The notes under the pieces were generated by a model. That model was not told the DNA's origin and ran no database searches. It saw only the letters and a program-made list of their open reading frames with translations. 38,612 bases of DNA from Clostridia bacterium (lineage in GTDB: Bacteria; Bacillota; Clostridia; Oscillospirales; CAG-272): positions 1 to 38,612 of the forward strand of contig JAFQGY010000008.1 of NCBI GenBank assembly GCA_017415325.1, written 5' to 3'. Positions 8,993 through 16,950 of the stretch are shown piece after piece. How positions within the stretch are numbered: the first letter of the stretch is position 1; the number at the start of each line of letters is the position of its first letter. The translations under genes were made by a program, and so were the position numbers.

Positions 8993-9022
8993 CTGCCCGG
9001 TATATGCCAAGAAAACGGGCAG
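8993..9022 (+). promoter_or_regulatory. Leader hairpin next to the mreB ribosome binding site
   Basis: CTGCCCG (8993-8999) pairs exactly with CGGGCAG (9016-9022) across a 16-base loop. The 3' arm runs into the only purine-rich sequence, AGGAAAGG (9021-9028), which is 17 bases before the ATG, further than usual. The hairpin could influence ribosome access. Confidence 0.5.
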
Positions 9023-9045
9023 GAAAGGTTCGGGTTACATAACAG

Positions 9046-10080
9046 ATGAGCAAAGACATCGGTATCGACCTGGGGACGGCCACGGTGCTTGTCTACGTCA
9101 AAGGCAAGGGCATCGTGATGAAGGAACCCTCCGTCGTTGCAATCGATAAAAATTCAGAAAAAATACTGAAGTTCGGCAGAGAAGCGCAGATGATGCTGGG
9201 GAGAACCCCCGGGAACATCACCGCCATCCGCCCTCTCCGGGATGGGGTCATCACCCAGTATGACATCACCCAGAAGATGATCCAGCACTTTATCAAAAAG
9301 GCCTGCGGCGGTACCATGCTGTTCCGTCCCCGGGTCATCATATGCGTCCCCAGCGGCATCACCGAAGTGGAAGAACGGGCTGTAGTGGATGCGGCCACCC
9401 AGGCAGGCGCCAAGCGTACCTACCTGATCGAGGAACCGGTAGCTGCGGCCATCGGTGCCGGGATCGACATTTCCGCCCCCAACGGACATATGGTCGTGGA
9501 CATCGGCGGGGGAACCACCGATATTGCCGTGATTTCTCTGGGGGGCGTGGTGGTTGCCGACTCCATCAAGGTAGCCGGGGACAAGTTTGACGAAGCCATC
9601 ATCCGGTATGTCCGCCGGAAGCACAATGTCCTCATCGGAGAACGGACAGCGGAAGAAATCAAGATCAAGATCGGCTGCGCATGGCCCAGAGAAGAAGCCC
9701 GGGTGCTGGACGTAAAGGGCCGCTGTCTGGTGCAGGGACTTCCCCGGATGGTGCGCATCTCCTCCGCCGAGATTCCGGACGCACTGGAAGAACCCATCAC
9801 CGCCGTCATCGAAGCGGTCTGTTCCGTCATCGAACGCACCCCTCCGGAGCTGATCGGGGATATTCTGGCAAACGGGATCGTCATGACCGGCGGCGGCGCT
9901 CTGCTGTACGGTCTGGACAGGCTCATCGCCTATGCAACAGGCATCCGTACCCGTGTGGCGGACAAGGCGGTTTCCTGCGTGGCCATCGGCACCGGCCGGA
10001 GTCTGGCGCATCTTTCCAACCTGCCGGAAGGGGCGGTCAATCTGTCCCGGCAGAGAGAAGTTATGAAAAACTGGCAGTAA
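9046..10080 (+). CDS. mreB: MreB/Mbl-family rod-shape actin homologue
   Basis: A 344-residue bacterial actin that would form membrane-associated filaments guiding lateral cell-wall synthesis. The actin-fold nucleotide motifs are clear: phosphate-1 loop IGIDLGTATV near residue 5, phosphate-2 loop VVDIGGGTTDIAV near 149, and the adenosine motif GIVMTGGGALL near 280. Length is normal for MreB, Mbl or MreBH, and I cannot separate these by eye. mreC and mreD do not follow, so this may be a stand-alone paralogue. The ATG at 9046 is the only reasonable start because a TAA stop lies in frame two codons upstream, yet its ribosome binding site is unusually far away. A terminator follows the stop. Confidence 0.93.
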   Translation: MSKDIGIDLGTATVLVYVKGKGIVMKEPSVVAIDKNSEKILKFGREAQMMLGRTPGNITAIRPLRDGVITQYDITQKMIQHFIKKACGGTMLFRPRVIICVPSGITEVEERAVVDAATQAGAKRTYLIEEPVAAAIGAGIDISAPNGHMVVDIGGGTTDIAVISLGGVVVADSIKVAGDKFDEAIIRYVRRKHNVLIGERTAEEIKIKIGCAWPREEARVLDVKGRCLVQGLPRMVRISSAEIPDALEEPITAVIEAVCSVIERTPPELIGDILANGIVMTGGGALLYGLDRLIAYATGIRTRVADKAVSCVAIGTGRSLAHLSNLPEGAVNLSRQREVMKNWQ

Positions 10081-10089
10081 CAGACACAG

Positions 10090-10127
10090 GCATTCCCTCC
10101 GGCATCCTTCGGCAGGGAGTGCTTTTT
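10090..10127 (+). terminator. Rho-independent terminator after mreB
   Basis: GCATTCCCT (10090-10098) pairs with AGGGAGTGC (10114-10122) with one wobble pair, plus an inner CCG/CGG extension, followed by a T run at 10123-10127. Confidence 0.85.
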
Positions 10128-10149
10128 GTTTCAGAAAGGAGATTCCGGT

Positions 10150-10971
10150 ATGGAAAACGTAGTTGCGGGCAATATCCAGAGGCTCCGGCGGGAGAATGGT
10201 CTGACCCAGAGGGCGGTGGCGGAAAGCCTGGGCGTGAGCTTTCAGACCGTTTCCAAATGGGAGAGAGGCACCTGTTTCCCGGACATCACGCTGCTTCCGG
10301 CACTGGCAGACCTGTTCGGCACCAGTATCGACACACTGCTGGGTCATCTTCCCGGGGAGGTACAGCGGACAGTATTCTCCGAGCTGTACAAGGACGACGA
10401 ATATTTCTGGGGGACGGAACCCACGGAATTCTGCTATCAGATTCTGGAAAAGGTTCCCCCGCTCCGGTATCTGCGGCTTCTGGAAATCGGCTGCGGGGAG
10501 GGGCGGGATGCGGTCTTTTTTGCCCGGAACGGATATGATGTGACTGCATACGACATTGCTCCGGCAGGGGTACGGAAAACAGAACTGCTGGCGGCAAGGC
10601 ATGGGGTACCGGTGACAGCGTTCTGTGAGGATATGTTCACCTTTCAGCCCAAAGAGATGTACGACATCGTATATGCCAGCCGTTCCCTGCAGTATCTGCC
10701 GCCGGCAAAACGGGAGAGTTTCTTTGAGACATACAAAAAACGCACAAAGCCGGGCGGACTTCATGCGTTTATGGTATTTGTGGACAAGCCGACTGTCCCC
10801 GCTGCCCCGGATGCGGAGGAGAATGTGTATCTCATGAAATCCGGGGAGATTTTCACCTACTACCACGACTGGGATTTTCTGGTGTTTGAGGAGAAGATCA
10901 TTGACTGCAACTCCTCCGGGATTCCCCACAGGCACTGTGTAAATCTGATGCTGGCGGTGAAGCCGGAGTAA
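10150..10971 (+). CDS. XRE helix-turn-helix / SAM methyltransferase fusion
   Basis: A 273-residue two-domain protein. Residues 5-65 are an XRE/Cro-type helix-turn-helix (LTQRAVAESLGVSFQTVSKW, then a second half ending in FGTSIDTLLG). Residues 85-270 are a class I methyltransferase with the SAM loop LEIGCGEG at 111-118 and an acidic post-motif (DVTAYDIAP), resembling TehB-type methyltransferases linked to tellurite or toxic-anion resistance. Such a fusion suggests a regulator whose activity is tied to methylation chemistry or SAM, or an enzyme that controls its own gene. The ATG at 10150 has AAAGGAGA upstream. It lies after a terminator, and no clear promoter was found. It converges with the next gene with only two bases between stops. 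Substrate unknown. Confidence 0.82.
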   Translation: MENVVAGNIQRLRRENGLTQRAVAESLGVSFQTVSKWERGTCFPDITLLPALADLFGTSIDTLLGHLPGEVQRTVFSELYKDDEYFWGTEPTEFCYQILEKVPPLRYLRLLEIGCGEGRDAVFFARNGYDVTAYDIAPAGVRKTELLAARHGVPVTAFCEDMFTFQPKEMYDIVYASRSLQYLPPAKRESFFETYKKRTKPGGLHAFMVFVDKPTVPAAPDAEENVYLMKSGEIFTYYHDWDFLVFEEKIIDCNSSGIPHRHCVNLMLAVKPE

Positions 10972-10973
10972 AA

Positions 10974-12449
10974 TCAGTGTTCCAGGGCAATCAGGGTCTC
11001 TGCATCCTGCTGCAGTTTGGTTTCGCACTGTTGCTTTAATGAAGCGATGGTGGAAGTAAAGCTGGTGTTGTTCTTGATCAGGAATTCCCGCATATTGGTA
11101 TCCACTGGCAGCCGGCTGGCCATCAGTGTCACCAGATCCAGATTGATATTGGAATAAATAATATCCAGCATATCCCCGGAGTCGTTGTCACGGGAAACCT
11201 TCCCCTTCAGGGTTACATCGTAGAATGCCGGACGGACGGTAATGCTGGACTGATATGCCAGATCTTCAATGAGACGGCCTGCCAGATCATCTTCTGTATT
11301 GGTGATGGGCATAGCAATGGCAGAAGTCCATCCCGCATGAATATAGGATGCATATTCCTTCTGGTTTTCATCATATTTGGGCATGGGCAGAATTCCGAAA
11401 TCTTTGTCCATGGTGCGCAGCTGATGTACACCATAGATGATCTCGATCCAGAACAGGGCGCGGTTTTCGCTGAACATATCAATGGATGCCTGGCCCCAAC
11501 CGCCCGCTGTCTGCAGTTCCGGGAACTGGTTCACCAGAATGACGGATTCCCTGTCATTGACAAAGTTTACGATCCGGCTGATGGCATTGATGTTTTCTTC
11601 TGTATCCCAGTTCAGTACCGGAATATCTTCTGCATCCTTGTCGATGATCCGGGAACCGGTACCGGCAAAGAAAGGCTGCCATACAAACCCGTTGACGGTC
11701 AGACCGAATTTATCCTCCCCATTCATCGTACCGTCCCCATTGACATCCGCAGTAACGCCACGGCAGTATTCCGTGAAGGTATCGAATGTCCATCTCCCGC
11801 TCCGTACGGTGTCGTACAGGTCGGTAATCTGCATGCTGTCCGCCAGTTCCTTGTTGAAGAACACCACGCCTACGCCGTTCAGGGACGCAAGATTCAGATC
11901 CCCCACATAGAAAAAGTTTTTCCCGCCGGTGGAGGTGTTTTCCATAACGGAAGCCCGCCAGTATGGTTTGGTAATATCGATATGCGGAATGTTGTTCATG
12001 TTCCGCAGTGCCCCGACCACACTCACATTGTATCCGGACTGAGGAGAAATATTGACCAGATCGTACAGGGCATCTCCTGCTGTGACCGCTTTTTTGAGGA
12101 TGCTTTCCATATCCGCTTCTTCCGGAAGGGAAAGAACCAGATTATACTTTTCTTCTATAAAGGCATTCCGCTCAAAGATCGCATCATTGATGGCTTCCCC
12201 GTTAGCTTCCTCCGCCAGAAATTCATGATAGGGATAGCAGTAATTGCTGCCGTCCGAATAGCGGGACAGAATGGTATAATCCCGTCCGCCGCAGTCCACC
12301 GCTTCGATCATGGGGTCATAGCTGATTTCGGTTTCCACCACTTCTGCAGCCGTATCTGCTGTGGTTTCCGCCGGGATGTCCGTTTGGGTTCCGCCGCATC
12401 CGGAAAGAAGCACTCCCGCAAACAGCAGTGCCAGACAACGTTTTTTCAT
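10974..12449 (-). CDS. Solute-binding lipoprotein, last gene of aldolase operon
   Basis: A 491-residue family-1-type extracellular solute-binding lipoprotein. The signal peptide ends in the lipobox LLSGC, so Cys18 would be lipidated, and a threonine/alanine-rich linker follows. A calcium-loop-like stretch DVNGDGTMNGEDKFG lies near residues 235-249. The landmarks FGILPMPKY and PAFYDVTLK match the other two lipoproteins in the window. It should sit on the outside of the membrane and bind a carbohydrate. AAGGAGA precedes the ATG. It follows the sialidase-fold gene by 48 bases with no promoter between, so it is the third gene of an operon with the aldolase. No permease or ATPase gene accompanies it. 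No terminator was seen after the stop. Confidence 0.88.
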   Translation of the reverse strand: MKKRCLALLFAGVLLSGCGGTQTDIPAETTADTAAEVVETEISYDPMIEAVDCGGRDYTILSRYSDGSNYCYPYHEFLAEEANGEAINDAIFERNAFIEEKYNLVLSLPEEADMESILKKAVTAGDALYDLVNISPQSGYNVSVVGALRNMNNIPHIDITKPYWRASVMENTSTGGKNFFYVGDLNLASLNGVGVVFFNKELADSMQITDLYDTVRSGRWTFDTFTEYCRGVTADVNGDGTMNGEDKFGLTVNGFVWQPFFAGTGSRIIDKDAEDIPVLNWDTEENINAISRIVNFVNDRESVILVNQFPELQTAGGWGQASIDMFSENRALFWIEIIYGVHQLRTMDKDFGILPMPKYDENQKEYASYIHAGWTSAIAMPITNTEDDLAGRLIEDLAYQSSITVRPAFYDVTLKGKVSRDNDSGDMLDIIYSNINLDLVTLMASRLPVDTNMREFLIKNNTSFTSTIASLKQQCETKLQQDAETLIALEH

Positions 12450-12497
12450 GGATATTCTCCTTCCTTATATTCTGTATTTTTCCTGCAGTCCGGCAAA

Positions 12498-13553
12498 TCA
12501 CCGCACAATCCGCAGCCGCATATGCATGTTGTTCACCCGTCCCCAGCCGTCGTACAGGTCGGAATACTGCACCAGCAGGAAGTTCCCCTTTTCGTCGGTC
12601 AGGTTGATGTTGTTGGAGTAATAGCATCCGCCGGCTTTTCTGCCCAGATATTCCCCTTCGTCCCAGTGTACGGCATCTTCGGAGGAATAGAACACAAAGT
12701 CACGTCCGTTTTCCCCTCTGCCATGAAGGATATATACCCCGTCGATGCAGGCCATCTGGGGATTGCGGATGCCCTTTGCCACATAGCAGGGTTCGGTCAC
12801 CGTCCAGGTCTTCCCGCCGTCACAGCTTACCGCATGATCCATTTCCCGCTCGCTGGCTTCGTTGTAGGTGTAAGCATGGAGTCTGCCCTCTGCGTCAAAC
12901 TGCATGCAGCAGTAGCCCCGTCTGGTGGTATCCGGATAGGGGATCACGGAAGCTTCCTCAAAGCTCTGGCCGTTGTTGCGGCTGGTGTAGATCCGGTACA
13001 CATGCTCCGGCTTATTGCCAAGGAAGTGCTCGTTGCAGAAGATCATGGCATAGATCACGCCGTCTTTGTACACCGCATCGTAGATTCTGCCGTTGTGGGG
13101 GATGCATTCGTAGGGCTCTGTCCAGGTTTTGCCGCCGTCGGTGCTGCGTACGCACATGGGCGTCAGCCAGGGTTCACAGCACACCGGTTCCAGCATGGTG
13201 TTCCGCAGACACAGGGCCACGATGGTACCGTCGTCACAGGCCACTGCCTTTTCCACGGAGATGGTCCATTCTCCCAGCAGGAAGCTTTCCCAGGAATAGG
13301 GAAAAATCTGCGGTTCGGTGTAGGTTTTCCCGGCGTCGTGGGAGAAGCGGTATTCCACCCAGCCGTATACGGAATGGCCGCCGCACCGGGTGGGGGAACA
13401 GTTGGCATTAAAATTGATGTAGGTGTCCGGCGCAAACTGTACCATGGCGTGGGTCATGTGTCCGCTGCGGCCTCTTTTTTCGTTGTCCACATATACTTCC
13501 GGTTCTTCAAAGACTACCTTGTAGTTGTCGTGAATGATTTCCTTGTAGCTCAT
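12498..13553 (-). CDS. BNR-repeat sialidase-fold protein
   Basis: A 351-residue six-bladed beta-propeller of the sialidase superfamily. Asp-box motifs (S-x-D-x-G-x-x-W/Y) appear at residues 71-78 (SHDAGKTY), 137-144 (STDGGKTW), 191-198, 243-250 (SCDGGKTW) and a degenerate one at 291-297. There is no signal peptide or membrane segment, so it should be cytoplasmic. The fold hosts sialidases, but also many sugar hydrolases, lyases and binding proteins, and I cannot identify a complete sialidase arginine triad by eye. It lies between an aldolase and a solute-binding lipoprotein in one operon, pointing to breakdown of an imported sugar or sugar acid. ATG at 13551-13553 with AGAAAGGA upstream. Confidence 0.8.
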   Translation of the reverse strand: MSYKEIIHDNYKVVFEEPEVYVDNEKRGRSGHMTHAMVQFAPDTYINFNANCSPTRCGGHSVYGWVEYRFSHDAGKTYTEPQIFPYSWESFLLGEWTISVEKAVACDDGTIVALCLRNTMLEPVCCEPWLTPMCVRSTDGGKTWTEPYECIPHNGRIYDAVYKDGVIYAMIFCNEHFLGNKPEHVYRIYTSRNNGQSFEEASVIPYPDTTRRGYCCMQFDAEGRLHAYTYNEASEREMDHAVSCDGGKTWTVTEPCYVAKGIRNPQMACIDGVYILHGRGENGRDFVFYSSEDAVHWDEGEYLGRKAGGCYYSNNINLTDEKGNFLLVQYSDLYDGWGRVNNMHMRLRIVR

Positions 13554-13579
13554 AGTGCACCTGTTCCTTTCTGTTTATG

Positions 13580-14350
13580 TTATTCAATGTCGTTCAGCAG
13601 TGCCTTGGCCGCCTGTGCTCCTTCGTATACATAGCCCACATCGTTTCCGGCAAAGAGAATGGTGGCCCCGATGGAACGCCAGAACTGCAGGAATGCCGGA
13701 TTGCAGCCTGTGGATACGCCGAAGGGTTTCCCCATTTCCGTCAGTACCGCACCGATTTCCCGGTACAGCTCCATCAGCTCCGGATCCTGTACCAGACCGA
13801 TTTTCCCCACGGAACCGGACAGATCGTTGGGCCCTACGATAAAGGCGTCAATTCCCTCCACCGATGCGATTTCCCGCAGGTTCCGCACGGCGTCAATATG
13901 CTCGATCTGGATGATCCGCAGGCATCTCCGGTAGGTTTTTGTCACGTATTCCATCTGGGTGATCCCGCCGTAGTCCAGCGCCCGCAGAGGCCCGTACCCG
14001 CGGATTCCTTCCGGCGGATAACTGCAGGCCGATGCCGCCAGCGCCGCTTCTTCGGCAGTACGCACATAGGGGAAGATGATGCCTTCCGCCCCCATGTCCA
14101 GCACCGGCTTTGCCCGGACGGGATCGTTCCAGGGAATCCGCACCCATGCCGGTGTCCCTCCCGCTCTGGCGGCAATCATGTTGTTCACCACCGATTCGAT
14201 GCCGATGGCGGTGTGTTCCATATCCAGCCACAGCACATCAAACCCCGCCTGTGCCATGGCCTCCGTCAGAACCGGCATTCCGGCGAACACATGGGAACCG
14301 CGGATCACCTCTCCGTTTATCAGTTTCTGATACAATACATCCTGTGTCAT
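13580..14350 (-). CDS. HpcH/HpaI-family aldolase
   Basis: A 256-residue class II (metal-dependent) aldolase of the HpcH/HpaI family, which cleaves 2-keto-3-deoxy acids to pyruvate and an aldehyde; relatives act on 2-keto-3-deoxy-glucarate and -rhamnonate. The known catalytic set is present: His46 in LDMEH, Arg71 in VRIPWND, and the metal ligands Glu150 in IIQIEH and Asp176 in GPNDLS. ATG at 14348-14350 follows AAAGGATATACCC; an upstream in-frame ATG at 14386 would overlap the promoter. It is the first gene of the minus-strand operon, 26 bases before the sialidase-fold gene, which suggests catabolism of a sugar-derived keto acid. The exact substrate cannot be read from sequence. Confidence 0.9.
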   Translation of the reverse strand: MTQDVLYQKLINGEVIRGSHVFAGMPVLTEAMAQAGFDVLWLDMEHTAIGIESVVNNMIAARAGGTPAWVRIPWNDPVRAKPVLDMGAEGIIFPYVRTAEEAALAASACSYPPEGIRGYGPLRALDYGGITQMEYVTKTYRRCLRIIQIEHIDAVRNLREIASVEGIDAFIVGPNDLSGSVGKIGLVQDPELMELYREIGAVLTEMGKPFGVSTGCNPAFLQFWRSIGATILFAGNDVGYVYEGAQAAKALLNDIE

Positions 14351-14386
14351 GGGTATATCCTTTCTTTCCGATAGGATTCTATTCAT

Positions 14387-14415
14387 ACTATAGCATAAAA
14401 TTCCGCCGGTTACAA
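14387..14415 (-). promoter_or_regulatory. Promoter of the aldolase operon
   Basis: On the minus strand TTGTAA (14415-14410) and TATAGT (14392-14387) are separated by 17 bases, ending 36 bases before the aldolase ATG. Confidence 0.75.
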
Positions 14416-14456
14416 TAACAAATTCAGATATTTCCTACAATTTATTCGCCTTTCGG

Positions 14457-14485
14457 TTGAATCTTTCAGAAATTTGTGATACAAT
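14457..14485 (+). promoter_or_regulatory. Promoter of the MATE exporter gene
   Basis: TTGAAT (14457-14462) and TACAAT (14480-14485) with a 17-base spacer, 48 bases before the ATG. Confidence 0.75.
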
Positions 14486-14533
14486 ACCCCCATACCGACA
14501 GCGAATTCTGTCCATAAGGAGACCATCTTACAT

Positions 14534-15934
14534 ATGGAAACCACACTGACCAAAGAAACGCTCCTTGCCGAGCGGAAAGATTTCAAAAAACGATTCTGGC
14601 GGATGCTGATTGTCATTGCCCTGCAGAACGTCATCGTCTACGGGGTAAATCTGCTGGACAATATCATGATCGGCGGGTACACCGAACTGGCCCTGCAGGG
14701 GGTGGCACTGGTGAACCAGATCCAGTTTCTGCTGCAGATGCTCATCGGCGGTACCAGCGACGGCACCATCGTTCTCGCCTCCCGGTTCTGGGGGGAAAAG
14801 AACATCGACGGCATCAAAAAAACCGCCAAGGTGGCCCTGCGGGTGGCACTGGCTCTGGCGGGTGTGATGTTTGTTTTCGTATTCTTCTTTCCTTCCACAG
14901 CACTGGGCATCCTGACGGACAAGCCCCATGTGATTGCGGAAGGCACCAAGTACATGCGGATCGTCTGCTTCTCCTACTTCTTCTTTGCAGGCACACAGGT
15001 ACTGCTGGGGATACTGCGGAGTGCGGAAACGGCCTGGGTAGGCTTTATGAACTCTCTGGCCGCCCTGTGCATCAACGGAGTGCTGAACTATATCCTGATC
15101 TACGGACATTTCGGTGCGCCGGAGATGGGTGCTGCCGGGGCCGCTGTTGCCACGCTGACCTCCCGGATCGTGGAATTCGTGATCGTGGTGGTCTATATTG
15201 CCTTCTTTGATAAAAAGCTTCATGTAAAGGCGGCGGATCTGCTGTCCCTGCCCATTGACAAAGAAATTTTCCGGAAGTTCATAAGAGCCGGGCTGCCCGT
15301 AATCCTGTCCGGCGGTTCCTGGGGGATCGCACAGGGGATGCAGACCGCCATCCTGGGCCGGCTCACCGACTCGGTCATCTCCGCCAACTCCATCGCCACC
15401 ACGGTATTCTCCATCATGTCCGTTCTGCTCTACGGCTCCGCCACGGCTACCTCCGTTATGGTGGGGAAAACCATCGGACAATGGACGGAAGCAGGCCGGG
15501 ACGAAGCATCGCTGCTTGCGGAAATCAAAACACGCTCGAAATGGCTGCAGGGAACGTTTCTGTGTCTGGGCGTCATCACGGGTACTGCGCTGTTCCTGAT
15601 GAAGGATGTCATCATAGGCGCCTACAACATCCTGCCGGAAACCAGAGAACTGGCGCTCTTGTTCATGACGGTGCTGTCCATCACTGTGGTGGGTACATCC
15701 TACCAGATGCCCTGTCTGACAGGGATTGTCCGGGGCGGCGGCGACACCAAGTTTGTGCTGTTCAACGACATTATCTTCATGTGGTGCATCGTGCTCCCTT
15801 CGGCATTTCTGGCGGCCTTTGTGCTGGAGCTGCATCCGGTGTGGATTTTCTTCTGCCTCAAGAGCGACCAGATCCTGAAATGCTTTGTGGCCATTGTGAA
15901 GGTAAACCGGTACAAATGGCTGAAGAAGCTGTAA
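14534..15934 (+). CDS. MATE family efflux transporter
   Basis: A 466-residue polytopic membrane protein with about twelve helices in two related halves, as in MATE (NorM/DinF-like) cation-coupled exporters of drugs and other organic compounds. Typical features are LLDNIMIGGY in helix 1 and near the start of the second half the segment AGLPVILSGGSWGIAQ. The ATG follows AAGGAGACCATC. It has its own promoter and diverges from the aldolase operon. The DUF1801 gene follows after 18 bases and is probably co-transcribed. Substrate is unknown; length and topology are normal for the family. Confidence 0.9.
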   Translation: METTLTKETLLAERKDFKKRFWRMLIVIALQNVIVYGVNLLDNIMIGGYTELALQGVALVNQIQFLLQMLIGGTSDGTIVLASRFWGEKNIDGIKKTAKVALRVALALAGVMFVFVFFFPSTALGILTDKPHVIAEGTKYMRIVCFSYFFFAGTQVLLGILRSAETAWVGFMNSLAALCINGVLNYILIYGHFGAPEMGAAGAAVATLTSRIVEFVIVVVYIAFFDKKLHVKAADLLSLPIDKEIFRKFIRAGLPVILSGGSWGIAQGMQTAILGRLTDSVISANSIATTVFSIMSVLLYGSATATSVMVGKTIGQWTEAGRDEASLLAEIKTRSKWLQGTFLCLGVITGTALFLMKDVIIGAYNILPETRELALLFMTVLSITVVGTSYQMPCLTGIVRGGGDTKFVLFNDIIFMWCIVLPSAFLAAFVLELHPVWIFFCLKSDQILKCFVAIVKVNRYKWLKKL

Positions 15935-15952
15935 GTAACGGAGGAATCGCCC

Positions 15953-16288
15953 ATGCATGAACAGATTGCGGCGTATCTTGAGACCTATCCTGCAGAGGTT
16001 GTGTCCCTGTTCCGGGTACTGCGGAAGCTGATTTATGACAGTGTCCCAGCAGAACCGGAGGAAAAGCTGTGGGCAAAGCTGCCGAGCTATACTGTGGGAG
16101 ATGCCTTTGTCCGGCTGATTCCCTTCAAGGATCATATCAATGTGGAGGCGGCGGCTGTGGCAGCGTACAGGGATGCGCTGACCGGATATAAGATTACGCC
16201 CAAAGGAATGCTGCAGATTTTTGTGCGGCAGGACGTACCGGATGCGGTGCTGCAGGAAATCTTCCGGAAGACGCTTTTGGAAATGTGA
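15953..16288 (+). CDS. DUF1801-family small protein
   Basis: A 111-residue soluble protein of the DUF1801/YdhG type. Family features visible are the N-terminal helix AAYLETYPAEVVSLFRVLRK, a central beta segment with WAKLPSYTVGDAFVRLIPF and the C-terminal GYKITPKGMLQI. Many DUF1801 proteins are small cytoplasmic proteins with a TBP-like fold and no settled function. GGAGGAATC precedes the ATG. It is 18 bases after the MATE gene and ahead of a terminator, so the two form an operon. It is shorter than the commonest DUF1801 proteins but has an intact frame. Function is unknown. Confidence 0.75.
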   Translation: MHEQIAAYLETYPAEVVSLFRVLRKLIYDSVPAEPEEKLWAKLPSYTVGDAFVRLIPFKDHINVEAAAVAAYRDALTGYKITPKGMLQIFVRQDVPDAVLQEIFRKTLLEM

Positions 16289-16301
16289 TCGTATAATGCA
16301 G

Positions 16302-16357
16302 AAAAGGGACTGTCGGTCTCCTGCGGATGGGTTTCCGTAGGGTGCGGCAGCCCTTTT
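16302..16357 (+). terminator. Terminator of the MATE-DUF1801 operon
   Basis: AAAAGGG (16302-16308) with CTG pairs, across a bulged A, with CAG and CCCTTTT (16348-16357); the T run continues to 16359. The long loop contains its own small stem. Confidence 0.7.
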
Positions 16358-16387
16358 TTGATTTACCGGAGTTATCCGGAATGCAAA

Positions 16388-16422
16388 AAACACCGTCTGT
16401 CGGAGCATGACAAGCGGTGTTT
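16388..16422 (-). terminator. Terminator of rpsT
   Basis: On the minus strand AAACACCGCTTGTC pairs with GACAGACGGTGTTT (forward 16409-16422 and 16388-16401), followed by six T residues. It is 38 bases after the rpsT stop. Confidence 0.85.
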
Positions 16423-16459
16423 CTCTTTTGGGTTAATGGTTTCCTTGGTTCAAAAGGGC

Positions 16460-16723
16460 TTACGCCATCTTGTTGAACTTCAGGGTCAGTTCGCTCTTCT
16501 TGTGAGCGGCGTTGTTCTTGTGCAGGATGTTCTTGGCAACGGCCTGGTCCAGCTTCTTAACAGCAGCCTTGTATGCGATGCTGGCTTCTTCCTTGTTGCC
16601 GGCTTCCACTGCAGCATTGTACTTTTTCAGTGCGGTGCGCAGCTGGCTCTTGAACATTTTGTTCTGCAGGGTCTTGGTTTCGATTACTTTTACCCGCTTC
16701 TTGGCGGACTTGATATTCGGCAT
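16460..16723 (-). CDS. rpsT: 30S ribosomal protein S20
   Basis: An 87-residue, lysine-rich, all-helical protein matching bS20 along its whole length: MPNIKSAKKRVKV at the start, AYKAAVKKLDQAVAKN in the middle and the characteristic IHKNNAAHKKS-like segment (NILHKNNAAHKKSEL) near the end. S20 binds 16S rRNA early in small-subunit assembly. The ATG follows AAAGGGAG. The gene is monocistronic, with its own promoter, a leader of about 90 bases and a strong terminator. In E. coli S20 represses its own translation; whether that holds here is open, but the leader can fold. Confidence 0.97.
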   Translation of the reverse strand: MPNIKSAKKRVKVIETKTLQNKMFKSQLRTALKKYNAAVEAGNKEEASIAYKAAVKKLDQAVAKNILHKNNAAHKKSELTLKFNKMA

Positions 16724-16771
16724 TTTGATTTTCTCCCTTTCATTTTTTACGGAATGATGTCCGATCCGGCC

Positions 16772-16804
16772 TGTCTGCGTCTGAGAGGGTCCGCAGTACA
16801 GACA
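16772..16804 (-). promoter_or_regulatory. rpsT leader stem-loop
   Basis: In the minus-strand leader TGTCTG (16804-16799) pairs exactly with CAGACA (16777-16772). A second small fold, CGGA with TCCG, lies closer to the ribosome binding site. It is a possible autoregulatory leader; no known motif was recognised. Confidence 0.35.
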
Positions 16805-16821
16805 ATATCATACAAGTATGT

Positions 16822-16850
16822 ATTGTATCACAACTTTCCGGAAATTGCAA
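16822..16850 (-). promoter_or_regulatory. Promoter of rpsT
   Basis: On the minus strand TTGCAA (16850-16845), a 17-base spacer and TACAAT (16827-16822). The 346-base spacer 16724-17069 holds this promoter and leader on one strand and the apgM promoter and leader on the other; no extra gene was seen in it. Confidence 0.78.
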
Positions 16851-16950
16851 GTGCTTTCCGTGATTTTAAACCCGAAAAATAAAACAAATTCCGCCGGAAA
16901 CAGAAGATTTTTTCGGGCATTTTACCACCCTCCGATTTTCCCGTTTCTCC

